From Ellagibacter isourolithinifaciens (GTDB lineage: Bacteria > Actinomycetota > Coriobacteriia > Coriobacteriales > Eggerthellaceae): a stretch of DNA of 64,000 nt. Location of the stretch: NCBI RefSeq assembly GCF_008831035.1, contig NZ_WAJR01000002.1:1-64000 (forward strand), read 5' to 3'. A program made the translations under genes and the position numbers. Positions 52,914 to 62,620 of the stretch are shown here, one piece after another. The notes beneath the pieces were generated by a model. The model had not been told where the DNA came from. It made no database searches and saw only the letters and a program-made list of their open reading frames with translations. Positions within the stretch are counted from its first letter, which is position 1; every line of letters starts with the position of its first letter.

Positions 52914-54605
52914 ATGCTCGACCAGGTCAATCTGAATCAACCAGATATCGATAAGGGCACGTACAAGGAAACCCACGACGCGCTCATCGAGCGGCTTGTG
53001 ACGTTGCAGCAGCAGGCACGCCTTCAGGGCGTGGGGCTTGTGGTGCTCTTCGAGGGATGGAACGGTGCGGGCAAGGGAAGCCGCATCTCCGACCTTATGT
53101 TCAACCTGGATGCGCGTGCGACGAGCGTTCACGTGACGGGCGATTTCGACGTGGACGAGGCGCGGGCGTTCTCGGATGCCGGACATAATGTCACCGGGTA
53201 CTGGCCTTTCATGCAGCAGTTCTGGCAGGCGCTCGGGCCGCGCGGGGCGATCACATTCTACGATCGCGGCTGGTATTCTGTGGCCGCTGAGCGCGCTATG
53301 TGCCGTGCATTCGGCGGGCTTAACCCGAAGCGCAAGGAAGGCAAGAAGGGCACTGTCCAAGGTGACCAGCTTGCGGCGCGCAAGGAGGCCGGGGTGTGCC
53401 TCGCGTCCATACGCGAGTTCGAGCGCGGCCTTGTCGACGACGGCTACGAGGTCGTGAAGTTTTTCATTCACGTGTCCGCCGAAGGCCAGAGGGAGCGCCT
53501 CGAGCGTCTGGCTGCCGACCCCACCACGGCGTGGCGCGTCGACAAGAAGCGTCTCGAGCGCATTGGGAACTACGAGTACGCCTACAGCATCTACGACCTC
53601 ATGCTCGAGGGCAGCAATTTTGCGTTCGCGCCTTGGACGCTTGTGAATGGGGAGGACAAGCGTCGTGCGAATATCGTCATCGCGCAGACGCTTGTGCGCG
53701 CGCTCGAGTCTGCGCTTGCGCGCAAGGAGGCCGCGAACTCGGCGAAGGTCGCAAGTGCCGTGGACTCGGCGAATGTCGTGGACGCCTCGACCCCCGCAGA
53801 CGCCTCGGCTTCCGCGGACGGCGCTGCGAAGCAGCCCCCGCGCTTTGCCGCCCCCGCGACTTCCCGCTTCCACCTTGTCGATGACGCACCGACGCTTGCG
53901 GGCGTCGATCACTCGCTTTCGCTCTCGCCCGAGGAGTACAAAGACGAGCTCAAGAGCCTGCAGAAGCGACTGTTCCGACTGGAGAACAACATGTACCAGG
54001 CCCGCATCCCGCTCATGGTGATGTATGAGGGCTGGGACGCCGCGGGCAAGGGCGGCAATATCAAGCGCGTGGCACAATCACTCGACGCGCGCGCCTACAC
54101 GATCTTCCCGAGCCCCGCCCCCACGGCGCCCGAGCTCGCGCACCCGCACTTGTGGCGTTACTGGACGCGCCTGCCGAAGGCGGGCCATGTGGGCATCTAC
54201 GATCGCAGCTGGTACGGTCGCGTGCTTGTGGAGCGGGTGGAGGGCTACGCCTCGCCCGAGCGCCTCACCCAGGCGTACGACGAGATCAACGCTTTCGAGA
54301 AAGACCTGGTCGATTGGGGTGCCATCCTTCTGAAATTCTGGGTGGAGGTCAGCCCCGACGAACAGCTGCGCCGTTTCGAGGAGCGACAGTCCAACCCCGC
54401 CAAGCAGTGGAAGATCACCGACGACGACTGGCGCAACCGGGAGAAGTATCCCCAGTACAAGGAAGCTATCGAGGACATGTTCCGCCTGACGTCGACCTCG
54501 TTCGCGCCCTGGATCATCCTCGAGTCCGACGACAAGCGCTACGCTCGCGTGAAAGCCCTGCGCACGATCGTCGCCGCGCTCGAGGACGCGGGGCTCTCCG
54601 ACTAG
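52914..54605 (+). CDS. pap: Polyphosphate:AMP phosphotransferase (two-domain PPK2)
   Basis: A 563-residue enzyme with two PPK2 domains. Walker A motifs are FEGWNGAGKGSRI (~residues 46-58) and YEGWDAAGKGGNI (~371-383); lid/Walker B regions are FYDRGWY and IYDRSWYGRVLVERVEG. The class II (two-domain) PPK2 enzymes phosphorylate AMP to ADP with polyphosphate. The domains are joined by an Ala/Ser-rich linker (~265-320). In an apparent operon with YigZ. Confidence 0.9.
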   Translation: MLDQVNLNQPDIDKGTYKETHDALIERLVTLQQQARLQGVGLVVLFEGWNGAGKGSRISDLMFNLDARATSVHVTGDFDVDEARAFSDAGHNVTGYWPFMQQFWQALGPRGAITFYDRGWYSVAAERAMCRAFGGLNPKRKEGKKGTVQGDQLAARKEAGVCLASIREFERGLVDDGYEVVKFFIHVSAEGQRERLERLAADPTTAWRVDKKRLERIGNYEYAYSIYDLMLEGSNFAFAPWTLVNGEDKRRANIVIAQTLVRALESALARKEAANSAKVASAVDSANVVDASTPADASASADGAAKQPPRFAAPATSRFHLVDDAPTLAGVDHSLSLSPEEYKDELKSLQKRLFRLENNMYQARIPLMVMYEGWDAAGKGGNIKRVAQSLDARAYTIFPSPAPTAPELAHPHLWRYWTRLPKAGHVGIYDRSWYGRVLVERVEGYASPERLTQAYDEINAFEKDLVDWGAILLKFWVEVSPDEQLRRFEERQSNPAKQWKITDDDWRNREKYPQYKEAIEDMFRLTSTSFAPWIILESDDKRYARVKALRTIVAALEDAGLSD

Positions 54606-54751
54606 CTCATTCGCCTTTTGCCCTTGAGGCCGCCCGCAGACGGTTCGTGACGTTCCCTTAACTGTTTCTTTATACGCGCCCGCTACAATGCAGGCGTTGG
54701 AAACGCGAAGGGAACAGGCTGGCGAAGGGGCCGGCAAGAAGGAGAACCTGC

Positions 54752-55552
54752 ATGATCAAGCTTATCGCAAGCGACATGGATGGCACGCTGCTCGACGCGG
54801 AGGGCAACGTCCCGTCTGAAACGTTCGAGCTCATCAGCGGGCTTCGCCGCTGTGGAGTCCACTTCGTCGCGTCTTCGGGACGCCGCTTCGACACGCTTTC
54901 CGAGCAGTTCGCGCCCGTGGTCGACTTCATGGACTTCGTCGCGTCGAACGGCGCGCAGGTTGTTGTCGGCGGCAAGCTGGTCGACCGCGAGGTCTTCTCG
55001 CATGCCGCCGTGTGCCGTCTCTATCGCGCGGTCACCATGTTCGACGTGCTTCACCTGGCCCTATTCGATCGGACGAACAGCTTCCTCCTCGACGACGAGG
55101 CCGTTTTCGAGCGCGAGATCGACAAGAACCTTCCCAACCCCGTGCGCGCCTACGAGGTTCCTTCCCCGGAGACGAGTATCATCAAGGCGTCGGTGTACGT
55201 GAGCGACGGCACCGTCATGGACATGTCCTATGCGCTCGCCCGCGAGCTGGGGGAGGACTTCGTGTTCGCGCCATCGGGCCGCAAATGGATCGACGTCATG
55301 CAGCGCGGCGTGAGCAAAGCGACGGGAATTCGCCAGGTCATGGAGGCGCACGGTGTCTCGGCCGACGAGGTCGCGGCGTTCGGCGACTCCATGAACGACT
55401 ACGAGATCCTGCGCATGGTCGGTATGCCCATCGCGATGGAGAACGGGCGCTCGGCCATCAAGCAGATCGCGCGCAAGGTCATCGGTCCCAACACCGAGCA
55501 CAGCGTGCAGAAGGAGCTGCGCCGCATGCTCGAGGAGCTTTCTGCTCGATAG
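54752..55552 (+). CDS. Cof-type HAD hydrolase
   Basis: A 266-residue phosphatase. Motif I is ASDMDGTLLD (nucleophile Asp8, acid Asp10), motif II ASSGR, motif III/IV VAAFGDSMNDYEIL. The cap is type C2 (Cof/IIB), so small phospho-metabolites such as sugar phosphates are likely substrates. A TACAAT box lies about 70 bases upstream. Substrate cannot be told from sequence. Confidence 0.92.
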   Translation: MIKLIASDMDGTLLDAEGNVPSETFELISGLRRCGVHFVASSGRRFDTLSEQFAPVVDFMDFVASNGAQVVVGGKLVDREVFSHAAVCRLYRAVTMFDVLHLALFDRTNSFLLDDEAVFEREIDKNLPNPVRAYEVPSPETSIIKASVYVSDGTVMDMSYALARELGEDFVFAPSGRKWIDVMQRGVSKATGIRQVMEAHGVSADEVAAFGDSMNDYEILRMVGMPIAMENGRSAIKQIARKVIGPNTEHSVQKELRRMLEELSAR

Positions 55553-55712
55553 CTCGCGGGGCGAGGAACTTTCCGCTTGGCACGAGCGGCTTCCCGCTTG
55601 GCAACTCGTAGGGCATGGATATTTCTCGGCCGTTCGGGAAGATGTTCTTGCGCTCGCGCCCGTTACGCGCAACGATAGGCAGTTGAAAGTTAGCGTGGGG
55701 GACGAGGTTTGC

Positions 55713-58244
55713 ATGACGCAGGAAAAAAACGATGCTGCGAGAGTCGATTCGGGGGACGGGGGAGCGCTTCTGGAAGGCGGTTCGTCTGGAGAAGGCTCAT
55801 CTTCGGGCGATTCGCTCGCAGGTGGTGAACCCGCAGGTCGCAAGCATGATCCGAATGATGGGCCCACGCTTGACACCTTGAAGGCGGGGCAGTGCGCGAT
55901 TATCAAGGCGGTGCGCGGCCACGGCGAACTGCGCCGCCATCTGCTCGACATGGGGCTTACGCCCGGCATCGGGGTGCGCGTGCGCAAAGTCGCTCCAATG
56001 GGCGACCCCATCCAGATCGAGCTGCGCGGCTACGAGCTGACGCTGCGCCTCGACGACGCCCGCTTCGCCCTGATTGAGCCCGTGGAGTCCCTTCCCAAGA
56101 CGCCCGTTCCCGTCGAACCGTTGCCCCGCGCGTCCGTGCATCCCGGCATCGGCGAGGTGAGCGCGACAGGCGACGACTACATCCGCAACCTTGGCAAGCC
56201 CCTGCCCAAGGGCGCGCCTATCACCTTTGCGCTCGCCGGCAACCAAAACTGCGGCAAGACCACGCTGTTCAACCAGCTCACAGGAGCAAATCAGCATGTC
56301 GGCAACTTCCCTGGCGTCACTGTTGACAAGAAGGAGGGCCAGCTGCGCCGTCATCCCGAGGCGACGGTGGTCGACCTCCCCGGCGTCTATTCGCTCTCGC
56401 CGTACTCGAACGAGGAGGTTGTGACGCGCGACTTCCTGATTAAGGAGAAGCCCACCGCGATCATCAACATCGTCGACGCGACCAACATCGAGCGCAACCT
56501 TTATCTCACGTTGCAGTTGATGGAGCTCAACATCCCGATGGTGCTCGCGCTCAACATGATGGACGAGCTCTCCGCGAACGGCGGCTCGGTGCGCATCAAC
56601 GAGCTCGAAGCGGCGCTCGGCATTCCCGTCGTGCCCATCTCCGCGGTGAAGAACCAGGGCATCGACGAGCTTGTCGACCACGCGATGCACGTTGCGATGA
56701 ACCGCGAGGTCCCCGGGTACATCGACTTTTGCCCCGCAGGCGAGAAGTCGGGCGATCCGCTCGGCGAGGTTCATCGTTGCGTTCATGCGTTCATGCACCT
56801 CATCGATCCCTATGCGAAGGCGGCGGGCCTGCCCGTGCGCTTCGCCGCGACGAAGATGGTCGAAGGCGACCCGCTGATCGAGCGCGAGCTCGGCGTTCCC
56901 GAGCGCGAGCGTGAGGCGCTCACCGGCTTCATCGAGGCCCTTGAGCGCCAAGGCGGGCTCGACCGCGAGGCGGCGCTCGCGAACATGCGGTTCTCGTTCA
57001 TCGAGCGCCTCTGCGCGCGCACCATCGTCCGCCCGCACGAAAGTCGCGAGCATGTCCGCAGCGTGGCGGCAGACCGCATCCTGACCGGGCGCTTCACCGC
57101 CATCCCGTGCTTTATTCTCATCATGGGGTTCGTGTTCCTCATGACGTTCAGCTGGCTTGGGGCTTGGCTGTCGGATTGGCTGCAGACGGGCATCGACTTT
57201 GTGATCGGCGCCATCGGCGATGCGCTCACCGCGGCGGAGGTGAGCCCGATTGTAAGCTCGCTTGTCACCGACGGCATCTGCGGCGGCGTGGGAAGCGTGC
57301 TTGGGTTTCTGCCGGTCATCGTTACGCTGTTTTTGTTCCTGTCCATTCTTGAGGACAGCGGGTACATGGCGCGTGTGGCCTTCGTGATGGACAAGCCGCT
57401 GCGCCGTCTCGGCCTTTCGGGCAGAAGCTTCGTTCCCATGCTCATGGGGTTCGGCTGCTCGGTGCCGGCGATCATGGCCTCGCGCACCTTGTCGAGCGAG
57501 CGCGATCGCAAGATGACGATTCTGCTTGTCCCTTTCATGAGCTGCAGCGCGAAACTTCCGATATACGGTCTGCTCACAAGCGTATTCTTTCCGCCTGAGA
57601 TGCGCGGTGTCGTGGTGCTTGCCCTCTACTTGCTCGGCATGGCGGTAGGCGTCCTCTACGCGCTTGCTCTCAAGCGGTTCAAATTCACCGGCGAGCCCGT
57701 GCCGTTTGTGATGGAGCTTCCCAACTACCGCCTCCCCAGCGCGAAAAGCGTGCTTCGCCTCGTATGGGACAAGGCGAAAGGGTTCATCCAGAAGGCGTTC
57801 ACCGTCGTGTTCCTCGCGACGCTCGTCATCTGGTTCCTGCAGACTTTCGACGCGGGGCTCGGTCTTGCGGCAAGCGCTGACGAGAGCCTGCTCGCCCTGA
57901 TCGGCGGCGCGATCGCCCCGGTGTTTGCCCCGCTTGGCTTCGGCGACTGGCGCGCATCGACGGCGCTGCTCACCGGCTTCATGGCCAAGGAGAGCGTCGT
58001 GTCCACCTTGACCGTGCTCGTCGGCGGCGGCGTCGCGGCGCTGCAAGAGGTGTTCACGCCCTTTACGGCGTTCGTGTTCCTCGTGTTCACCCTGCTCTAC
58101 ACGCCCTGCGTGGCCGCCATCGCGACGGTGAAGAAGGAGACGAACGGTCGCACGGCCGCGAAGCTCGTGGTGTCCCAGTGCGTCGTCGCGTGGGTCGTGG
58201 CGTTCTGCATCCGCGCCGTGGGGCTTGCGTTCGGGCTTGTGTAG
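55713..58244 (+). CDS. feoB: Ferrous iron transporter, FeoA-FeoB fusion
   Basis: An 843-residue membrane protein. After a ~50-residue Gly/Ser/Glu-rich N-terminus, residues ~52-125 are a FeoA (SH3-like) domain. The G domain follows: G1 GNQNCGKTTLFN (~176), G3 DLPGVYSL (~221), G4 NMMD (~281). The membrane part has two Gate motifs (LGFLPVIVTLFLFLSILEDSGYMAR; FGCSVPAIMASRTLSSERDRKM) and about nine to ten helices. It imports Fe(II) under anoxic conditions. ATG 55713 is used; the upstream frame adds only ten residues. No Fur-like site seen just upstream. Confidence 0.96.
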   Translation: MTQEKNDAARVDSGDGGALLEGGSSGEGSSSGDSLAGGEPAGRKHDPNDGPTLDTLKAGQCAIIKAVRGHGELRRHLLDMGLTPGIGVRVRKVAPMGDPIQIELRGYELTLRLDDARFALIEPVESLPKTPVPVEPLPRASVHPGIGEVSATGDDYIRNLGKPLPKGAPITFALAGNQNCGKTTLFNQLTGANQHVGNFPGVTVDKKEGQLRRHPEATVVDLPGVYSLSPYSNEEVVTRDFLIKEKPTAIINIVDATNIERNLYLTLQLMELNIPMVLALNMMDELSANGGSVRINELEAALGIPVVPISAVKNQGIDELVDHAMHVAMNREVPGYIDFCPAGEKSGDPLGEVHRCVHAFMHLIDPYAKAAGLPVRFAATKMVEGDPLIERELGVPEREREALTGFIEALERQGGLDREAALANMRFSFIERLCARTIVRPHESREHVRSVAADRILTGRFTAIPCFILIMGFVFLMTFSWLGAWLSDWLQTGIDFVIGAIGDALTAAEVSPIVSSLVTDGICGGVGSVLGFLPVIVTLFLFLSILEDSGYMARVAFVMDKPLRRLGLSGRSFVPMLMGFGCSVPAIMASRTLSSERDRKMTILLVPFMSCSAKLPIYGLLTSVFFPPEMRGVVVLALYLLGMAVGVLYALALKRFKFTGEPVPFVMELPNYRLPSAKSVLRLVWDKAKGFIQKAFTVVFLATLVIWFLQTFDAGLGLAASADESLLALIGGAIAPVFAPLGFGDWRASTALLTGFMAKESVVSTLTVLVGGGVAALQEVFTPFTAFVFLVFTLLYTPCVAAIATVKKETNGRTAAKLVVSQCVVAWVVAFCIRAVGLAFGLV

Positions 58245-58313
58245 CGCCTCTTTCCGCGGCGCCGCGCGTGGTACACTCGCAGTGTCACGCCGTCGAACGA
58301 AAGGGGTCCTGCC

Positions 58314-58826
58314 ATGCGTGTGAGCGTCGAGCTTGAGGGGAATCTGCTGTCCGATCGATTCGGGAAGTACGCGTCCGAGGCCGACAGGCTCGAGGGCTTT
58401 CCTGTGCGCTCTTTCCCTATCCATATAGAAGAGGTGCCCGAAGGCGCCGCCTCGCTTGCGCTTGCGTTCATCGACTTCGACGCGATTCCCGTGGGCGGCT
58501 TTTGCTGGATTCACTGGTTGGCCTGCGATTTTGACCCGTCGACAGCGCTTATTCCCGAAGATGCCTCGCGCACGGGAGCCATCGCGTGTACCCAGGGCGC
58601 GAACTCCAACTGGTCGCCGATGGCGCACGGCAGCTCGAACCCCGCGGTGTTCAATCGCTATTGCGGCCCCCAGCCGCCCGACAAGGCGCATGTCTACACG
58701 CTCGTCGTTTACGCGCTCGATTGCAAGCTGGGGCTTTCCGAGGGGTACTATCTCAACGAGTTTCGCCGTGCGATCGAGGGCCACGTGCTCGCGAAGTCGG
58801 TCGTCGAGCTCCCGAGCCGCGCATAG
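58314..58826 (+). CDS. PEBP-like protein (YbhB/YbcL, Raf-kinase-inhibitor family)
   Basis: A 170-residue protein. ALAFIDFDAIPVGGFCWIHWLACDF, NSNWSPMAHGSSNP and the GPQPPDKAHVYTLVVYALD loop are the PEBP ligand-site motifs. No signal peptide, so it is cytoplasmic. The family binds small anions or phospholipid head groups; bacterial function unknown. AAAGGGG ribosome site, TACACT box at 58271-58276. Confidence 0.93.
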   Translation: MRVSVELEGNLLSDRFGKYASEADRLEGFPVRSFPIHIEEVPEGAASLALAFIDFDAIPVGGFCWIHWLACDFDPSTALIPEDASRTGAIACTQGANSNWSPMAHGSSNPAVFNRYCGPQPPDKAHVYTLVVYALDCKLGLSEGYYLNEFRRAIEGHVLAKSVVELPSRA

Positions 58827-58948
58827 TAAAGCCAGGTCCGCCCGGCGCGCGCAACTCACTCAGTTGACCATGAGCAAGCCTCTTCGCTCCATACGCCCGC
58901 GCCGCCTACCCGTTCATGTGTTGCTTGTCCGTGAAATTCGGATGCCAG

Positions 58949-58970
58949 AAGGCCGTTTGAGCGGCCTTCT
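58949..58970 (+). terminator. Terminator of the PEBP gene
   Basis: AAGGCCG (58949-58955) pairs with CGGCCTT (58962-58968), loop of six bases, followed by CTCC rather than a clean U-tract. Confidence 0.55.
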
Positions 58971-58972
58971 CC

Positions 58973-58978
58973 TATAAT
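58973..58978 (+). promoter_or_regulatory. -10 box of the carboxylase operon
   Basis: A perfect TATAAT, 46 bases before the first gene. No -35 match at standard spacing. The AAGGAGG site at 59009-59015 is a strong ribosome site. Confidence 0.5.
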
Positions 58979-59024
58979 TCTGATTTCGTTCTTTGACTTA
59001 AACAACCGAAGGAGGTGTGAGTTC

Positions 59025-60911
59025 ATGCCACGGCTTCAAATTATGGATACCACCATCCGTGACGGCCAGCAGAGCTTGTGGGCCACGCGCATGCAGATTG
59101 GCGACATGCTGCCGATTCTGCCGAAGATGGACCGAGTAGGGTATTGGGCTATCGAGGCTTGGGGCGGCGCAACGTTCGATACGTGCCTCCGCTTCCTCGA
59201 CGAGAATCCTTGGGAGCGCCTGCGCTCTATCAAGGCGAACACCCCGAACACGCCGCTTTCGATGCTCTCTCGCGGGCAAAATTTGGTTGGCTACAAGCAT
59301 TACTCGCGCGAGATCTGCAACCGCTTCATCAAGGCGGCCAACCGAAACGGCATCCATGTGTTCCGCGTGTTCGATGCGCTGAACGACATTCGAAACGTGG
59401 TGGACAACGCCGACGCCATCAAGGAGTGCGGCGCGCATTTCGAGGGTGCGATTTCTTACACCATCAGCCCTGTTCATACGCTTGACAGCTTCCTTGATTA
59501 CGGTCAGCAGCTCAAGGATCTGGGCGCTGATTCCATTTGTATCAAGGACATGGCGGGCATGCTCACGCCGTATCGCACCGAGCGCATCGTGAAGGCGTTC
59601 AACGCGGAAATCGGCCTGCCGCTGCACCTGCATTGCCACTATGTCGGCGGTATGGCTCCGGCAAACTACATCAAGGCCGCCGAGGCTGGCGCCGCGATCG
59701 TTGACACCGCGACCGCGCCCCTCGCCTTCGGCAACTCCCAACCCGCCGTCGAGATGCTCGCGGCGGCGCTCCAGGAGAGCCGCTACGACACTGGCCTTGA
59801 CCTGGGTCTTCTGTTCGAGATCGCGGAATACTGGGAAGGCGTGCGCAAGCGCTGCCACTACAAGCGCGGCGTTTCTTCGCTCACGCACATGAAGGTGTAT
59901 TCCCACCAGGTTCCGGGCGGCATGATGTCGAACCTCATGAGCCAGCTGGAAATCCAGAACGCCACGGACCGCCTGGGCGAGGTTATGGCCGAAATCCCGA
60001 AGGTCCGCGCCGAGGTCGGCTACCCGCCGCTCGTCACGCCGATGTCCCAGATCGTGGGCACGCAGGCCGTGTTTAACGTGATCACGGGCAAGCGCTGGAG
60101 CGTCGTGTCCAAGGAGATGAAGGACTACATCTGCGGCTATTACGGCAAGGCGCCCGGCCGCATGGACAAGGAAATCGTGAAGAAGGTCGTGGGCAACTCC
60201 GACGTCCTCGATCCCGATATCGCGCCCGGCTCTCTTGTCACCACGACGTTTGACGAGGTGGCAGAAGAAATCGGCGACCTCGCGCAGAGCGAGGAAGACG
60301 TCCTCATGTACGCGCTGTTCCCCAACGAGGCGCGCACGTACTTGAGCAAGCACCGCACGTCCGAGAAGGTTGACTTCTTGCTCGAGCAGGAATCGAGCGG
60401 TACCAAGGAGGAAGATTACGTGGATATCAATCAGATTCGCGAGCTGGTTCGCGTTGCCGAGGAAAGCGGCGTTGGCGAAATCGTAGTCGAGGAGGAAGGC
60501 ACCCGCATCGCGGTGCGCATGCCCGGCCAGGCTGTGGCCGCCCCTGCGGCAGCCGCCGTCCCCGCCGCAGCTCCCACCGCCGCCGTGGCTCCCGCCCCCG
60601 TGGCTCCCGCTCCCGCGCAGGAGAGCGAGCACCCCGCCAATTGGTATGCCGTGAAGGCGCCGATGGTGGGCACCTTCTACGCTGCGCCGGCTCCTGATGA
60701 GCCGCCGTTCGTCAAGGTGGGCGACGAGGTTGCCGCCAACCAGACGCTGTGCATCGTCGAGGCAATGAAGCTCATGAACGAGATTACCGCCGAGGAGATG
60801 GGCACCGTCCGCGAAGTGTGTGTCGAGGACGCCACCCCAGTCGAGTTCGGCACCGTGCTCTTCTACATCGAGCCGCATACGAAGACCCCGCTTGTCTCGG
60901 AGCAGTCATAA
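59025..60911 (+). CDS. Carboxyltransferase-biotin carrier fusion (pyruvate carboxylase B/OadA-type)
   Basis: A 628-residue protein. Residues ~1-460 form a transcarboxylase-5S/OadA/PycB carboxyltransferase barrel: DTTIRDGQQSLWATR (metal Asp8), FRVFDALND, the Lys174 expected to be carbamylated in CIKDMAGM, and LHLHCHYVGG (metal His). Residues ~465-500 (DINQIRELVRVAEESGVGEIVVEEEGTRI) look like the N-terminus of AccB. A Pro/Ala hinge and a biotinyl domain follow, with Lys582 in EAMKLMNEI. With the next gene, biotin carboxylase, it probably makes oxaloacetate from pyruvate, or another 5S-type keto acid reaction. There is no Na+ pump subunit nearby. Confidence 0.93.
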   Translation: MPRLQIMDTTIRDGQQSLWATRMQIGDMLPILPKMDRVGYWAIEAWGGATFDTCLRFLDENPWERLRSIKANTPNTPLSMLSRGQNLVGYKHYSREICNRFIKAANRNGIHVFRVFDALNDIRNVVDNADAIKECGAHFEGAISYTISPVHTLDSFLDYGQQLKDLGADSICIKDMAGMLTPYRTERIVKAFNAEIGLPLHLHCHYVGGMAPANYIKAAEAGAAIVDTATAPLAFGNSQPAVEMLAAALQESRYDTGLDLGLLFEIAEYWEGVRKRCHYKRGVSSLTHMKVYSHQVPGGMMSNLMSQLEIQNATDRLGEVMAEIPKVRAEVGYPPLVTPMSQIVGTQAVFNVITGKRWSVVSKEMKDYICGYYGKAPGRMDKEIVKKVVGNSDVLDPDIAPGSLVTTTFDEVAEEIGDLAQSEEDVLMYALFPNEARTYLSKHRTSEKVDFLLEQESSGTKEEDYVDINQIRELVRVAEESGVGEIVVEEEGTRIAVRMPGQAVAAPAAAAVPAAAPTAAVAPAPVAPAPAQESEHPANWYAVKAPMVGTFYAAPAPDEPPFVKVGDEVAANQTLCIVEAMKLMNEITAEEMGTVREVCVEDATPVEFGTVLFYIEPHTKTPLVSEQS

Positions 60912-62263
60912 TGTTTAAGAAGATCCTCATCGCCAATCGCGGAGAAGTTGCGCTGCGCGTCATGCGTGCCTGCAAGGAACTCGGGGTGAAGACCGTGGCG
61001 GTTTACTCGACCGCCGACGAGGACACCTACCCGGTTCGCTACGCTGACGAAAAGGTTTGCATCGGACCTGCTCAGGCGAATAAAAGCTATCTCGTGATGT
61101 CGAACATCATCGAGGCGGCGAAGATTACCGGCGCCGAGGCGATCCATCCCGGCTACGGCTTCTTGGCTGAAAACGCCGACTTCGCCCGCGCCTGTGTCGA
61201 CAACGACCTCGTATTCATCGGGCCTTCCGCCGAGTGCATCGAGCGCATGGGCGACAAGTCCTCCGCTCGCGAGACCATGAAGGCCTGCGGCGTCCCCACG
61301 GTGCCCGGCTCCGACGGCTGCATCGACACCGTCGAGGAGGCGCGCGCCTTCGCTGAGGAAGTCGGCTATCCGGTGCTCATCAAGGCTACGGCAGGCGGCG
61401 GCGGCAAGGGCATGCGCGAAGTGCACGACCCTGCCGACCTCGAGTCCCACTACAAGGCCGCTCGCGCCGAGGCGGCCGCGGCGTTCGGCAACGATGGAGT
61501 GTACCTCGAGAAGCTCGTGCTGCGCCCTCGCCACGTCGAGGTGCAGGTGCTCGCCGACAACCACGGCAACAACGTGGCTCTTTGCGAGCGCGACTGCTCG
61601 GTGCAGCGTCGCCATCAGAAGCTCATCGAAGAGGCTCCGTCCCCGGCGCTTACCGAGGAGCTGCGTCGCGCGATGGGCGTTGCAGCCATCAAAGCGGTGC
61701 GCGCGGTCGATTACAAGAACGCCGGCACGATCGAGTTTCTGCTCGACACCACGGGCAAGTTCTACTTCATGGAGATGAACACGCGCGTGCAGGTCGAGCA
61801 TCCCGTTTCCGAGCAGATCACGGGTACCGACATCATCAAGGAGCAGCTGCGAATCGCGGCCGGCGAGCCTATGAGCTGCGCCGATCGCGCTCCGTTCACC
61901 CCCTTCGGCCACGCGATGGAGTTCCGCATCAACGCCGAGGACCCCGACCACGGCTTCCGTCCGTGCCCGGGCAAGATTACGCGCTTCGAGCCTCCGATGG
62001 GCCCGGGTGTGCGCGTGGAAACCTACGTTCACGAAGGCTCCTCGATTTCGCCGTATTATGACTCCATGGTGGCGAAGGTCATCGTGAGCGGTCAGGATCG
62101 CGAGGAGTGCCTTGCACGTGGCCGCCGCGCGCTCGACGAGTTCAAGATCGAAGGCATCGCCACCACGTTGCCGTTCCACCGTCGCGTGCTCGACAACGAG
62201 GTGTTCCGTGCGGGTGAAGCCACGACTGACTTCATCGAGACCCAGATGGGAGACTTGTTATGA
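60911..62263 (+). CDS. accC: Biotin carboxylase
   Basis: A 450-residue ATP-grasp enzyme that carboxylates biotin. MFKKILIANRGEVALRVMRACKELG, GYGFLAENADFA, the glycine-rich loop KATAGGGGKGMREV (~residues 157-170), LEKLVLRPRHVEVQVL and FYFMEMNTRVQVEHPVSEQITG are complete. ATG overlaps the previous stop by one base (TAATG). It may serve the fused carboxyltransferase, acetyl-CoA carboxylase, or both. Confidence 0.96.
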   Translation: MFKKILIANRGEVALRVMRACKELGVKTVAVYSTADEDTYPVRYADEKVCIGPAQANKSYLVMSNIIEAAKITGAEAIHPGYGFLAENADFARACVDNDLVFIGPSAECIERMGDKSSARETMKACGVPTVPGSDGCIDTVEEARAFAEEVGYPVLIKATAGGGGKGMREVHDPADLESHYKAARAEAAAAFGNDGVYLEKLVLRPRHVEVQVLADNHGNNVALCERDCSVQRRHQKLIEEAPSPALTEELRRAMGVAAIKAVRAVDYKNAGTIEFLLDTTGKFYFMEMNTRVQVEHPVSEQITGTDIIKEQLRIAAGEPMSCADRAPFTPFGHAMEFRINAEDPDHGFRPCPGKITRFEPPMGPGVRVETYVHEGSSISPYYDSMVAKVIVSGQDREECLARGRRALDEFKIEGIATTLPFHRRVLDNEVFRAGEATTDFIETQMGDLL

Positions 62264-62613
62264 GTGAGTTGAACGTCGAAGGTATGGCGCTCGCCCCGGG
62301 CGTCGTGGAAACGATTGTGTCCATCGCAGTCAGCGAGGTCGAGGGCGTCGCGTGCGTCGGCTCGGCGGGCGCACAGGGCCGCGGCATCCGCGCCGTGTTC
62401 GGCCAGAAGCCGTCGACCCAGGGTATCGAAATCACGGTAAACGAAGACAACAAACTGGCAGTCGCCGTGCGCATCGAGGTTTACTACGGCTTCGTGCTTC
62501 CCGAGGTCGCATCCAGCTTGCGCCAGGCTGTGGCCGATGCGGTGGCAAGCCAGGTCGGCGTCGAGGTTGCCTCGGTCGATGTCTACATCGACGGCATCCA
62601 GTTCGCCGAATAG
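62260..62613 (+). CDS. Asp23/Gls24 family protein (YqhY-like)
   Basis: A 117-residue DUF322 protein. GVVETIVSIAVSEVEGVACVG and RIEVYYGFVLPEVASSLRQAVADAV are typical. The ATGA overlap with accC and the position before nusB match the yqhY gene of Bacillus, which is linked to acetyl-CoA carboxylase control. Inferred role only. Confidence 0.93.
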   Translation: MSELNVEGMALAPGVVETIVSIAVSEVEGVACVGSAGAQGRGIRAVFGQKPSTQGIEITVNEDNKLAVAVRIEVYYGFVLPEVASSLRQAVADAVASQVGVEVASVDVYIDGIQFAE

Positions 62614-62620
62614 GAGATCA

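Noticed and set aside
55797-58859. 1020-codon antisense open frame opposite feoB and the PEBP gene
   Set aside because: Same codon-bias artefact; charged low-complexity translation without any domain.
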